This document shows, piece by piece, positions 24,483 to 33,707 of a stretch of 64,000 nucleotides of DNA. The DNA is from JAAYLU01 sp964426245 (lineage in GTDB: Bacteria > Synergistota > Synergistia > Synergistales > Aminobacteriaceae): contig CAYRPJ010000016.1 in assembly GCA_964426245.1 (NCBI GenBank), forward strand, positions 16,784 to 80,783, in the 5' to 3' direction. Numbering within the stretch: position 1 is the stretch's first letter; every line of letters starts with the position of its first letter. Under the pieces are notes generated by a model. That model did no database searches, was not told the DNA's origin, and saw only the letters and a program-made list of their open reading frames with translations. A program made the translations under genes and the position numbers.

Positions 24483-26950
24483 GATATCTGTCCTTGAAAG
24501 ACTCGCCGGCGCTGATCTTCGGCGATTGTTCCATGAACTACGCGGACTTTTTCGGTGCTGTATCCTCATATGCGGCGATCCTTTCAGAAGAACGGTGCAG
24601 CAAGGTGGCGATATGCTTGGAGAACCGCCCCGAGTGGCTCTTTGCCTTGTATGCCGGGTGGAAGATCGGTTGTTCCGTGGTGCCTGTCGATTCCGCAGCC
24701 CCTCCCGATGAAGCGGCGTTCATCCTGGAGGATTGCAGGCCGGAAGTCGTTTTCTGTTCCCGATTGAAGCGTTCCGATGTCGAAAAAGCGCTGCGCTCCG
24801 TATCGTACGTTCCCAGGATACTGGTCTTCGAGGAGTGTGCGCATGAACAATCCGTCAATGTCCCGGAGACCGGTTTTCTCGAACGGGATGACGAGGAGAC
24901 CGCGTTGATCGTCTATACTTCGGGAACGACCGGAACGCCCAAGGGCGCGATGCTCTCCTTCGGGAATATCCTGGCGAATGTCCTTGCCGTGAGTGAAGCC
25001 TCCCCGATCTTTACCCCCGGTTCGCGAACCTTGGTGCTGTTGCCGGTCCATCACATTCTTCCGCTTGTCGGTACTGTTCTCGCACCGCTCTTTGTCGGCG
25101 GCACATGCGTTTTTTCTCCTTCCATGGCCTCCGAGGATATCCTGAAGACGCTCGAAAATCATCGCGTCAATATAATCGTCGGAGTGCCCAGGTTCTACAG
25201 CCTTATCATAAAGGGAATCCGTGAAAAGATACGGAGCAGTATCGCCGGCCGAGTCCTGTTCGCGCTTGCAAAACAACTGGATTCCGCAGCTTTTTCCCGG
25301 AAATTGTTCGGCAAAGTTCACCGGCGCTTAGGAGGAAATATTCGCTATCTCGTGTCCGGAGGCGCGGCTATCGACGAAGACGTGGCAAGAGATTTCAAGG
25401 CTCTTGGATTCAACATGCTGACCGGATACGGAATGACGGAGGCCGCGCCGATGATCTCCTTCACGAGACCCGGGACGCTGAGAATCGGAGCCAGCGGACA
25501 GGTATCGCCGGCCAACGAGGTTCGCATCGTGGACGGTGAGATCCTCGCAAGGGGCAAAAACGTGATGCGGGGCTATTACAACCGGCGGGACGATACGGAG
25601 GCGATGGTTCGGGACGGATGGCTTCACACCGGTGATCTTGGATTCGTCGATTCGGAGGGTTTCCTTTTCGTGACGGGACGAAAGAAGGATATTATCGTCC
25701 TTCCAAGCGGAAAGAACGTCAACCCGGAGGAAGTGGAGTCACGTATTCTCGGGGAATTCGACGTCGTCAGGGAGATAGCGCTCTGCCTGCACGACGATGT
25801 GCTGCACGCCGTGATCCTTCCCGATTTCGCGAGACTCGCGGAAAAAGGAGTGCACGCGCTGGACGACTACTTCCGGTGGAATGTCCTCGATACCTACAAT
25901 CAAAAGGCCGCTCCCGCCAAAAAGATCATGAAGTTCACCCTGGTGCGCGAGGAACTGCCGAAGACCCGTCTCGGCAAGATCAGGCGTTTCCGGATTCCTT
26001 CGCTGATCGCAAAACCGGCGGTTCACGGTGCGGTCGATCGAGAACCGGAGACGCCGGTCTACCATGCAATCAGGAAATTTCTCTCCGGTCAGACCGGAAA
26101 ACCGGTATTCGGCGAGGCGCATCTCGAGATAGATATGGGAATGGACTCTCTCGACAAGGTGGCCTTTTCTGCTTTCCTTCACTCTTCTTTTGGAGTGAAG
26201 GTGCACGACGAGGAACTGCTCCGGTACCCGACAGCGGCGGCGATTGCCGAATACGTCGAGCGGATGAAGGTGAAGATGGAGGAAGAGGGGATCGACTGGA
26301 GCACTATTCTCCATGCGAACGAGGAGGTGGAGCTTCCCGGGAGTTCCCCGTTCTATGCTTTTTTCGGCAGGGCAGTGAGATTCCTTCTCAATAGTTCTTT
26401 CCGCATGAGTGCGAGCGGACTTGAGCATATTCCGAAGCACCCCTTCATGCTTGTCGCAAATCATCAGAGTTACCTCGACAGCCTTGCGATCGCGAGTTTT
26501 CTTGATACCGGCACGATGCGAAGGCTCTATTTCTACGCAGGGGAGCGACATTTTCGAAGAGCCTGGCAACAGGCTTTCGCGGCAAGGCACAATATTATCC
26601 TTGTCGATATCAACAGGAGGCTGAAGCTGTCTCTGCAGAAAATGGCGAAGGTCCTGAAGGAAGGGCGCTCGATGATCCTTTTTCCGGAGGGCACACGAAG
26701 CCGTGACGGCACCCTCCAGGCTTTCAAAAAGACCTTTGCGATCCTCAGCAGGGAGCTCGACGTTCCTATAGTTCCAGTTGCCCTGCGCGGCGCCTACGAG
26801 GCCATGCCGAGAGGACGATCGATCCCCAAGTTCGGGCAGGCGATCCATGTCGATTTTCTTCCGCCGATGTATCCCGGGCTTTTAAGCTACGACGAGTTGA
26901 CGGAGAGGGTTTATGCACGGATAAAAGAGAGGCTGGAGACAAACGGCTGA
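24479..26950 (+). CDS. Acyl-AMP ligase / acyl carrier protein / PlsC acyltransferase fusion, copy 2
   Basis: 823 residues, a full-length tandem paralogue of the preceding gene with the same domain order. Ligase motifs: IVYTSGTTGTPKGAML, GYGMTEAAPMISF, GRKKDIIVLPSGKNVNPEE and KTRLGKIRRF. Carrier domain: Ser557 in MGMDSLDKV. Acyltransferase: His662-Asp667 in NHQSYLD and ILFPEGTRSRDG. The FPEGTRS form is the classical LPLAT motif, while copy 1 has FPEGGVTRDG, so the two acyltransferase domains may differ in acceptor or rate. Its own promoter and small leader ORF allow independent expression. A permease gene follows after 36 bases with no terminator between. Confidence 0.88.
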   Translation: MRYLSLKDSPALIFGDCSMNYADFFGAVSSYAAILSEERCSKVAICLENRPEWLFALYAGWKIGCSVVPVDSAAPPDEAAFILEDCRPEVVFCSRLKRSDVEKALRSVSYVPRILVFEECAHEQSVNVPETGFLERDDEETALIVYTSGTTGTPKGAMLSFGNILANVLAVSEASPIFTPGSRTLVLLPVHHILPLVGTVLAPLFVGGTCVFSPSMASEDILKTLENHRVNIIVGVPRFYSLIIKGIREKIRSSIAGRVLFALAKQLDSAAFSRKLFGKVHRRLGGNIRYLVSGGAAIDEDVARDFKALGFNMLTGYGMTEAAPMISFTRPGTLRIGASGQVSPANEVRIVDGEILARGKNVMRGYYNRRDDTEAMVRDGWLHTGDLGFVDSEGFLFVTGRKKDIIVLPSGKNVNPEEVESRILGEFDVVREIALCLHDDVLHAVILPDFARLAEKGVHALDDYFRWNVLDTYNQKAAPAKKIMKFTLVREELPKTRLGKIRRFRIPSLIAKPAVHGAVDREPETPVYHAIRKFLSGQTGKPVFGEAHLEIDMGMDSLDKVAFSAFLHSSFGVKVHDEELLRYPTAAAIAEYVERMKVKMEEEGIDWSTILHANEEVELPGSSPFYAFFGRAVRFLLNSSFRMSASGLEHIPKHPFMLVANHQSYLDSLAIASFLDTGTMRRLYFYAGERHFRRAWQQAFAARHNIILVDINRRLKLSLQKMAKVLKEGRSMILFPEGTRSRDGTLQAFKKTFAILSRELDVPIVPVALRGAYEAMPRGRSIPKFGQAIHVDFLPPMYPGLLSYDELTERVYARIKERLETNG

Positions 26951-26986
26951 TTCGCTGCATCCTTTTTTGAAATGGAGTGAATCCGG

Positions 26987-28861
26987 GTGACGTATTCTCA
27001 AATTCTCTTTCTTATAATCCTTCTTTCAACCATGTTTTTCTTCCTCTGGGGACGATGGAGGCACGATGTCGTGTCCGGAGGGGCTCTTGTCGCATGCATT
27101 TTTGCCGGACTGATTCCTCCCGACGAAGCATTCGCCGGTTTCGGGCATCCTGCGGTGATCACTGTCGGATGTGTCCTGATCCTCAGTTACGGACTGCAGA
27201 TCACCGGCGCGGTGGACGTGCTCGCGAAATATGTTCTTCCCTCTTCAGCGGGGCCGGTGTTGAGCATTACAGCGCTTACCGGCCTGGCGGCCCTTCTCTC
27301 GGGGTTCATGAACAACGTCGGCGCTCTTGCGCTGTTGATGCCCGTCGGGCTTCAGATCGCCGAAAAACAGGAGATGCCTCCCGGCAAGGTGCTGATGCCC
27401 CTTGCATTCGGTTCCATTCTTGGGGGAACGATGACGCTCATCGGAACGCCTCCCAATCTTATTATCTCCGGATTTCGCGCCGAAGCCGGCCTGGGAGGGT
27501 TCTCTATGTTCGACTTCTCTCCGGTCGGTCTTGCGATCACCTGTACAGGCGTGCTTTTTGTGGGTCTGGTCGGTTGGCGGCTCGTCCCGGAGCGAAAGCA
27601 CGCCGCCGCGGAGAGTTTTGATACCGGCGCCTACCTGAGTGAAGTCAGAATACTGGAAGGCAGCAATGCGGTAGGCATGCGCCTCAGGGAAACGGAAGAG
27701 CTTTTGGAGGAGGCCGACGCACAGATCATCGGCCTCGTACGGAACGACTTCCATGTCGTCGCTCCCAATCCCGGATATGTGGTGCGGGCGGACGATATCC
27801 TGGTCATCGAGGCTGAACCGGAGTCTATTTCCACGGTTCTGTCGAGTCTCGGCCTGAAGTTTGAAGAGGACGTGCGCGATGAGGAGGACGGCGAGAATTC
27901 CGGAGAAAATCAAAATGACAAAAAACCCTGTCTCGGAACGCATTGTATCTCTGCCGCCGGTGATGAAAAAGACGGGGATGAAGGAGAGGAAAAGAAAAGC
28001 CGGGATGAAATCGTCGTTCAGGAACTGGTTGTGCTGCCGAATTCAACGCTGACAGGCCGTTCCGCGACGGATATCCAGTTGCGGACGCGATACGGTATCA
28101 ACCTGCTTGCAATTTCGCGGCGGGGGCGGCGTTCCATAAAACGCCTGCGGTCCACGCAGATTCAGGCAGGTGACGTCCTGTTGATGCATGGGGCTCCGGA
28201 AGCGCTCTCCGGCTTTGCCGCGATATTCGACTGCCTTCCCCTGGCGGCGCGGGATATTCGCGTTCCACGGAACGGGCAGGCGCTCATTGCTGCGATTGTT
28301 ATGGGACTCTCCATAGGAGCGGCTGCACTCGGCATCCTTCCTGCCGCAGTCTCTTTCGCTGCGGGAGTGCTTTTCTACGTTCTGCTGCGCATCGTTCCTC
28401 CGCGTTCCGTCTACTCGGCGATAGACTGGCCGGTGATCGTCCTGCTTGCCGCGATGCTTCCGGTCGCCGGGGCCATGGCTTCCACCGGAACGGCGGATCT
28501 CATAGCGGGATTTCTTCTTGAAAGCGTCGCCGGAGGGAGCGCTGTAACGGGACTGACCGTCATCCTTGTCGGGACCATGCTGCTCACGGACTTCATGAAC
28601 AATGCCGCAACCGCCGCGGTGATGGCCCCCATCGCGTTCAGCACGGCCCTGCAGCTCGGCGTCAACCCGGACTCCTTTCTCATGGCCGTGGCGATCGGCG
28701 CTTCCTGTGCTTTCCTCACGCCCATCGGCCATCAGAACAATACCCTCATTCTTGGCCCGGGAGGTTTTTCCTTCGGCGACTATTGGCGGATGGGACTTCC
28801 AACGGATTTGCTCGTGGCAGCGGTAAGCATTCCCATGCTTCTGCTGGTCTGGCCGCTCTGA
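26987..28861 (+). CDS. SLC13-family permease with two TrkA-C (RCK-C) domains
   Basis: 624 residues. Two blocks of membrane segments (about 1-200 and 430-624) flank two cytoplasmic TrkA-C/RCK-C domains (about 215-290 and 340-420). Both membrane blocks carry the family hairpin motif: SGFMNNVGALALLMP with IGTPPNLI, and TDFMNNAATAAVMAP with TPIGHQNN. This layout is typical of bacterial SLC13/DASS-like or citrate-transporter-like proteins, substrate usually a di- or tricarboxylate or sulfate, here unknown. Between the two TrkA-C domains is an unusually acidic, Asp/Glu/Lys-rich linker of about 50 residues (near 28-nt 27870-28020) including two Cys. GTG 26987 follows GGAG. A strong bidirectional terminator follows. 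Confidence 0.87.
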   Translation: MTYSQILFLIILLSTMFFFLWGRWRHDVVSGGALVACIFAGLIPPDEAFAGFGHPAVITVGCVLILSYGLQITGAVDVLAKYVLPSSAGPVLSITALTGLAALLSGFMNNVGALALLMPVGLQIAEKQEMPPGKVLMPLAFGSILGGTMTLIGTPPNLIISGFRAEAGLGGFSMFDFSPVGLAITCTGVLFVGLVGWRLVPERKHAAAESFDTGAYLSEVRILEGSNAVGMRLRETEELLEEADAQIIGLVRNDFHVVAPNPGYVVRADDILVIEAEPESISTVLSSLGLKFEEDVRDEEDGENSGENQNDKKPCLGTHCISAAGDEKDGDEGEEKKSRDEIVVQELVVLPNSTLTGRSATDIQLRTRYGINLLAISRRGRRSIKRLRSTQIQAGDVLLMHGAPEALSGFAAIFDCLPLAARDIRVPRNGQALIAAIVMGLSIGAAALGILPAAVSFAAGVLFYVLLRIVPPRSVYSAIDWPVIVLLAAMLPVAGAMASTGTADLIAGFLLESVAGGSAVTGLTVILVGTMLLTDFMNNAATAAVMAPIAFSTALQLGVNPDSFLMAVAIGASCAFLTPIGHQNNTLILGPGGFSFGDYWRMGLPTDLLVAAVSIPMLLLVWPL

Positions 28862-28891
28862 GAGAATCGCTGCCGAATCTCGCTCTGTCGC

Positions 28892-28951
28892 AAAGGGCAA
28901 AGCCGGAAGAAAGAATCACGTGCTTTTCCTGCCGGCTTTGCCCTTTTCTTT
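28892..28951. terminator. Bidirectional terminator between the SLC13 permease and glgC
   Basis: A 15-base stem (AAAGGGCAAAGCCGG at 28892-28906 with its complement at 28932-28946) followed by a T-rich tail TTCTTTTTT on plus. The A-rich 5' side of the stem gives CCCTTT on minus. Confidence 0.87.
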
Positions 28952-28953
28952 TT

Positions 28954-30261
28954 TCAGCTGAAACTCGACCAGTCAAAACCTTCCTTCGGATGTTCGATCG
29001 ACTTGCGAAGCTGCATCTTCGGCATACCGACGATGATGATGCCCGAACCGGGATCAACCGTGTATCGCTCCCTGTCATGCTCCGGATCGAAGCCGATCTC
29101 CGTGTTCGGAGGAATGACGTTGTGGCTGTCGATGATGACGTTTTGGAGACGGCAATTCTCTCCCACGACAACTCCTTCGCCGATAATAGAGCCTTCGACT
29201 CTCGATCCTGGCATGATGACGCAGTTTCGGGACAGGACGGACGAGTTGACAGTGGAGCCGAGGACACGGCTTCCTTCCGCCGCCAGCGTGCTCTCCACGC
29301 TGCATGAAAAGCCCTTGACGGGGCAGACGTAAGAAGGAGGATCAGCGTAGGATACGGTCCTGATAGGCCACTGAGGGTTGTAGAAGGTCATCTCCGAATC
29401 GTGATCGAGCAGATCCATGTGGGCTTCCCAGTAAGCCTTTATGGTTCCCACGTCCCGCCAGTACGGTTTGTCCTCCCGCCAGAACGATTGTTTCTTTCCG
29501 GGCAGGACGTTCGTCGAAAAATCATAGGCGAAGATGCGGGATGTGGGAACCAGCTTGGGAATGATGTCCCGTCCGAAGTCGTGGCTCGTGGGCAGGAGCG
29601 CGTCTTCGATGAGGGACTCCTCGAGGATCTCCCGTTCGAAAATATAATTGCCCATCGAAACGTAGGAGAATCCCGGTTTCCCCGGTATTTCAGGCGGGTT
29701 TGCCGGTTTCTCCACGAAATCGATGATTCTCCCTTCATCGTCGACATGAATGCATCCGAAAGCCGATGCCTCGGAGGAAGGAACAACATTCGCCGCCACA
29801 GTAATGTCCGCTTTTTTGTTGAAATGGTACTCCAGCATCTGGTCCACGTCCATTTTGTAGATGTGATCGGCCGCGAAAATACACACCCTGTCCGCGTCGT
29901 AGAGCGTGACAAGATGGAGGTTCTGATAGACTGCGTCGGCTGTGCCTTGGAACCAGTGCTCTCCCCGCCACATCTGGGCAGGAACGAGTGTGATGAAAAA
30001 GTCCCGTCCGCGGAGAGCGCCGCCGAACTGCCATCCCCTTTCGATATGCTCGTTCAGAGATTGGCTTTTGAACTGCACCAGCACGTAGATAGCAAAGATG
30101 CCGCTGTTGACCAGATTGGAGAGCGCGAAGTCCACGATACGGTACTTGGCCGCAAAATGGACCGCCGGTTTGGCCCTGTATTTTGTAAGCGGCATAAGGC
30201 GTTCCCCTTTTCCTCCAGCAAGAACCATACCCAGTGTACGTCCATACTTTCCGGTCTGCAT
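28954..30261 (-). CDS. glgC: Glucose-1-phosphate adenylyltransferase
   Basis: 435 residues. It makes ADP-glucose, the glucosyl donor for glycogen. N-terminal nucleotidyltransferase domain with LAGGKGERLMPLTKYRAKP and FALSNLVNSGI, central FAADHIYKMD and FVEKPANPPE, and a C-terminal left-handed beta-helix (about 310-435). Length is close to E. coli GlgC (431). ATG 30261 follows AAAGGAGGG. It is 116 bases downstream of glgA, and the gap contains an AT-rich stretch that could hold its own promoter. Confidence 0.96.
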   Translation of the reverse strand: MQTGKYGRTLGMVLAGGKGERLMPLTKYRAKPAVHFAAKYRIVDFALSNLVNSGIFAIYVLVQFKSQSLNEHIERGWQFGGALRGRDFFITLVPAQMWRGEHWFQGTADAVYQNLHLVTLYDADRVCIFAADHIYKMDVDQMLEYHFNKKADITVAANVVPSSEASAFGCIHVDDEGRIIDFVEKPANPPEIPGKPGFSYVSMGNYIFEREILEESLIEDALLPTSHDFGRDIIPKLVPTSRIFAYDFSTNVLPGKKQSFWREDKPYWRDVGTIKAYWEAHMDLLDHDSEMTFYNPQWPIRTVSYADPPSYVCPVKGFSCSVESTLAAEGSRVLGSTVNSSVLSRNCVIMPGSRVEGSIIGEGVVVGENCRLQNVIIDSHNVIPPNTEIGFDPEHDRERYTVDPGSGIIIVGMPKMQLRKSIEHPKEGFDWSSFS

Positions 30262-30377
30262 AATGTTTCCCTCCTTTTTTCAAGATGAAGTCATTTTTTA
30301 TAAAAAACCGAGTTCGGGTGCGGCGGTGCTTTACACGAGCATGCCGGGACGCCGGCTCGCTCCGCAAATGCAAATTT

Positions 30378-31841
30378 TCAGGGGAGAAGAGACCGATAGA
30401 GGTCGAGGTAGAGAGGGGCCGAGCGCTCCCATGAGTAATCCGAATTCATTCCGGTCTTCACGAGGCGAAGGTATTTCTCCCGGTCACGGAAGATGGTGAG
30501 GGCTCTTTCGACAGCAGAGAGAAGCGCTTCAGGGGAGTAGCCGGAGAACAGGAAGCCGTTCGAGTCCGGGGAGTCGTTTTCGAAGACGGTATCCGCAAGC
30601 CCTCCGACGGCCCGCGCTACCGGCACGGTTCCGTACCGGAGAGCGATGAGCTGGGAGAGTCCGCACGGTTCGAATTTCGACGGCATCATGAAGAAATCTC
30701 CTCCTGCATATGCGAGATGGGCAAGGGGTTCGTTGAATCCTATAAAAGATGAGACTGCATCAGGCCACGCCGACGTAGCCTTGTGAACGGCCGCTTCATA
30801 TTCCGGCTGCCCGGAGCCGAGAAGAAAGAGGCGGCACCCCCTTTCCACCATTTCGGCGATAGAGGGAAGGAGAATGTCGAAGCCCTTCTGATCGACCATG
30901 CGTCCGACGGATGTGAAGAGCGGCCGGTTATCCTGTTCCCATCCGATTTCACGGAAGAGGGCGTTCCGGCACTCGATTTTCCCCGAGAGATCGTCGGAAG
31001 AGTAGTTCGCCGGAAGCAGCGCATCCGTCTCCGGGTTCCAATAGTAGGAGTCGAGCCCGTTGAGTATTCCTGTAAGCTTGTCGCGGTGTCCCCTCAGGAG
31101 CCCACCGAGGCCTACCCCTCCCATTTCCGTCTGTATTTCGCGCGCGTATGACGGGCTAACGGTTGTGATTGCGGACGCACCTTCGATCGCGCCCTTCATA
31201 AGGTTCGCACCGCCGTAAAACTCCACTCCGTTCAAAGTAAGGGCGTCGTCCGCGATGCCCCATTCCCGTAGCGAAGAAAGCGGAAGAAGTCCCTGGTGCG
31301 CAAGGTTGTGTATCGTAAAGACCGTTTTGAACCGCGGCTGCATCGACCTGTAATGATGATGCCACCTGAGCGCTGTAATCAGCGGCGCAGTGCCCCAGTC
31401 GTGGCAGTGGATGATATCCGGGGTCCATTTTGCGGCCTCCGGGAGTTCCAGTGCGGCAAGGGAGAGAAAAACGAACGGAAGCACCGAGTCAGTCTCGAGA
31501 TGATGAGGATAGATCTCTCTCCCCCGGAAGAGCGGAGACTCCAGAAAGTAGACCGGAAGGTCTCCGTTGACGCACTTCCAGAGTGCACCCTTCTGCACCT
31601 CCCAGCGGACGGCAACCGTTACCCGCTGGGAAATGCGGGTTAGCTTCAAGCCCCGCTCGTGAACATCGTCGAGGACGCCGTCCCATGCGGGGAGGAGGAG
31701 GCGGCAGTCCGCGCCGTACCGCCGAAGAGCCGGGGGAAGCGAACCCGCGACGTCTGCGAGCCCCCCCACTTTACTGAATGGGACGGCCTCGGGGCTGACG
31801 TGAAGAATCCTCGTTCCATGAGGAGAGTGTCCCGACGCCAT
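30378..31841 (-). CDS. glgA: Glycogen synthase (ADP-glucose type, GT5)
   Basis: 487 residues, typical for bacterial GlgA. The ADP-glucose-binding KVGGLADV motif is in AVPFSKVGGLADVAGSLP. The GT-B fold C-terminal part carries FMMPSKFEPCGLSQLIALRYG with the conserved Glu, and TVPVARAVGGLADTV. ATG 31841 is 6 bases after the glgP stop and GGGGGATG lies upstream, so glgP-glgA are one operon. It elongates alpha-1,4-glucan from ADP-glucose made by GlgC. No branching enzyme (glgB) is present in the window. Confidence 0.96.
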   Translation of the reverse strand: MASGHSPHGTRILHVSPEAVPFSKVGGLADVAGSLPPALRRYGADCRLLLPAWDGVLDDVHERGLKLTRISQRVTVAVRWEVQKGALWKCVNGDLPVYFLESPLFRGREIYPHHLETDSVLPFVFLSLAALELPEAAKWTPDIIHCHDWGTAPLITALRWHHHYRSMQPRFKTVFTIHNLAHQGLLPLSSLREWGIADDALTLNGVEFYGGANLMKGAIEGASAITTVSPSYAREIQTEMGGVGLGGLLRGHRDKLTGILNGLDSYYWNPETDALLPANYSSDDLSGKIECRNALFREIGWEQDNRPLFTSVGRMVDQKGFDILLPSIAEMVERGCRLFLLGSGQPEYEAAVHKATSAWPDAVSSFIGFNEPLAHLAYAGGDFFMMPSKFEPCGLSQLIALRYGTVPVARAVGGLADTVFENDSPDSNGFLFSGYSPEALLSAVERALTIFRDREKYLRLVKTGMNSDYSWERSAPLYLDLYRSLLP

Positions 31842-31847
31842 GAATCG

Positions 31848-33587
31848 TCACATCCCCCGGAAACTGATGTTGTACGCTTTTTCGCAGTATTCGCGGACCA
31901 TGCGGTGCGTATTGAAGTAACTCGCGTTCATGGCGATAGCGTGCTGCATCATCCAGACCCATTTCTCCCTGTCGTTGTAATACGCCGGAATGATCTTCCG
32001 TTCCAGCTTGTCGTAGAGGTCGTTGGCGTCGAGAGATTCGTCGTAGTGGACCATTTCGGATTCTGTCGGATCCGGCCCGATGGACCACCCGGTGACATCC
32101 TCCAGCCATCCTTCGATCCACCATCCGTCGAGGACCGAGAAGTTCATGACTCCGTTGAGCGTGCACTTCATGCCGCTTGTTCCCGAGGCTTCCCGGGGCC
32201 GGAGCGGAGTATTGAGCCAGAGATCGACTCCCTGGGTGATAAGGGCGCCTTTGTCCATGTCGTAGTTTTCGAGGAAGACAATCGGGATCATGTCGCCCAC
32301 TTTTTGGGATGCGTTGAGGAGACGCTGGAGAACCGCCTTTCCCCCGTCGTCTTTCGGGTGGGCCTTGCCCGCGAAGACGAGCTGAACCTTACCCGCGGCG
32401 ACTTCAAGGAGGCGCTTGATGCTGGAGAAGAGGAGATCGGCCCTTTTGTACTGCGCGGCACGCCTTGCGAAGCCGATCGTGAGGATATCGGGCTCGAACT
32501 GTTTCCCGGTTTGTTCCATTATGCCGGCGAGGAGGCGCAGCTTGGAGGCCTGGTGCGCTGTCCAAATATCCTCGGGAGGGATCTTCACCGCCTGGATGAG
32601 CCTCCCCGGGTCATTCTCCCAGCCGGGAATGTGCGTATCGAAGAGCCTGCGCATCCCGGTGCTCACCCATGTTCCGGGGTGGATGCCGTTTGTGACCCAG
32701 TCGATTTCCGGCATGGAGAACATGTTGCGGCTCACTTCCGCGTGTTTTTTCGAGACGGCGTTGACAAAACGACTGAACTTGATTCCAAGTTCCGTCATGG
32801 AGACTCCGTCCGCGTTGGGGAGCATTCGTTTGAGGTTGGAGAGCGCTTCGGAAGAGATCACTTTTTCCACGAGATCGAACCGGAAAAAATCATGCCCGGC
32901 CGGTACCGGCGTATGGGTGGTGAAAATGACCTGGTCACGGATCTTCTCGATATCGTAGTACCCCTGCTCCCGCATCAGTTCGAGCGTGAGAAAACCGGCG
33001 TGTCCTTCGTTCATGTGAAACGTCTCGATGTTCTTATAGCCGAGGTCTCTGAGCATGCGAAGCCCGCCCACGCCGAGCACCATTTCCTGGCAGAGGCGGT
33101 AGAGCTGGTCGCCGCCGTAGAGATTCCAGGAGAGTTTGCGGTCTTCCGGGTGGTTGTTGTCGAAGTCGGTGTCGAGAAAGTAGACCGGAAGAGGATGTCC
33201 TGTATTGCCGATAATCTCGTAGAGCCACACGCGCACGTGAACATCCCTGTTCTGCAGCGTCAGGGTCACCTGGTTGGGCAGAAGCGTCAGTTCCTGGACG
33301 GGCTGCCAGAGCACAGGCTTTTCAGTTTGCCACCCTTCGTCATTGAAGGACTGTTGAAAATAGCCCTTGCGATAGAGAAGACTGATTCCCACCATTGGTA
33401 CTCCCAGGTCGGCAGCGCTTTTCAGCGTGTCGCCCGCCAGGATGCCAAGACCTCCTGAATAGGTCGGCAGCGACTCCTTGATGCCGATTTCCATTGAACA
33501 ATATGCTACCGGCCGAAAGGCCGGATCAGTCTCCATAAGTTTGCGGATCGAACTTCCAAGTTCTCTCTGATGGTGTGCGGCTATCAT
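31848..33587 (-). CDS. glgP: Alpha-glucan phosphorylase (GT35), short form
   Basis: 579 residues, shorter than the 800-residue E. coli GlgP/MalP. The core is recognisable: N-terminal AYCSMEIGIKESLPTYSGGL, central TTHTPVPAGHDFF, and the PLP-binding region EASGTSGMKCTLNGVMNF with Lys in TSGMK. It releases glucose 1-phosphate from stored glucan and should oppose GlgA. Short forms of this kind are common in anaerobes and thermophiles. First gene of the glgP-glgA(-glgC) minus-strand operon. The 120-base gap before it toward malQ shows no clear promoter. Confidence 0.93.
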   Translation of the reverse strand: MIAAHHQRELGSSIRKLMETDPAFRPVAYCSMEIGIKESLPTYSGGLGILAGDTLKSAADLGVPMVGISLLYRKGYFQQSFNDEGWQTEKPVLWQPVQELTLLPNQVTLTLQNRDVHVRVWLYEIIGNTGHPLPVYFLDTDFDNNHPEDRKLSWNLYGGDQLYRLCQEMVLGVGGLRMLRDLGYKNIETFHMNEGHAGFLTLELMREQGYYDIEKIRDQVIFTTHTPVPAGHDFFRFDLVEKVISSEALSNLKRMLPNADGVSMTELGIKFSRFVNAVSKKHAEVSRNMFSMPEIDWVTNGIHPGTWVSTGMRRLFDTHIPGWENDPGRLIQAVKIPPEDIWTAHQASKLRLLAGIMEQTGKQFEPDILTIGFARRAAQYKRADLLFSSIKRLLEVAAGKVQLVFAGKAHPKDDGGKAVLQRLLNASQKVGDMIPIVFLENYDMDKGALITQGVDLWLNTPLRPREASGTSGMKCTLNGVMNFSVLDGWWIEGWLEDVTGWSIGPDPTESEMVHYDESLDANDLYDKLERKIIPAYYNDREKWVWMMQHAIAMNASYFNTHRMVREYCEKAYNISFRGM

Positions 33588-33707
33588 GGGATCGACTCCT
33601 CCTCTCTCGTCTTGAAACGCTCGCCTGCAAAGAATTCCATTTGCGGCGCGATTTTAGAAATCCTTTCTAATAGTACCAGAAAACAACCTCTCCATTGAAG
33701 AGGGGGA

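Noticed and set aside
31659..33458. A 599-codon plus frame across glgA/glgP
   Set aside because: Antisense to two well-identified glycogen genes, no motif and no ribosome site.
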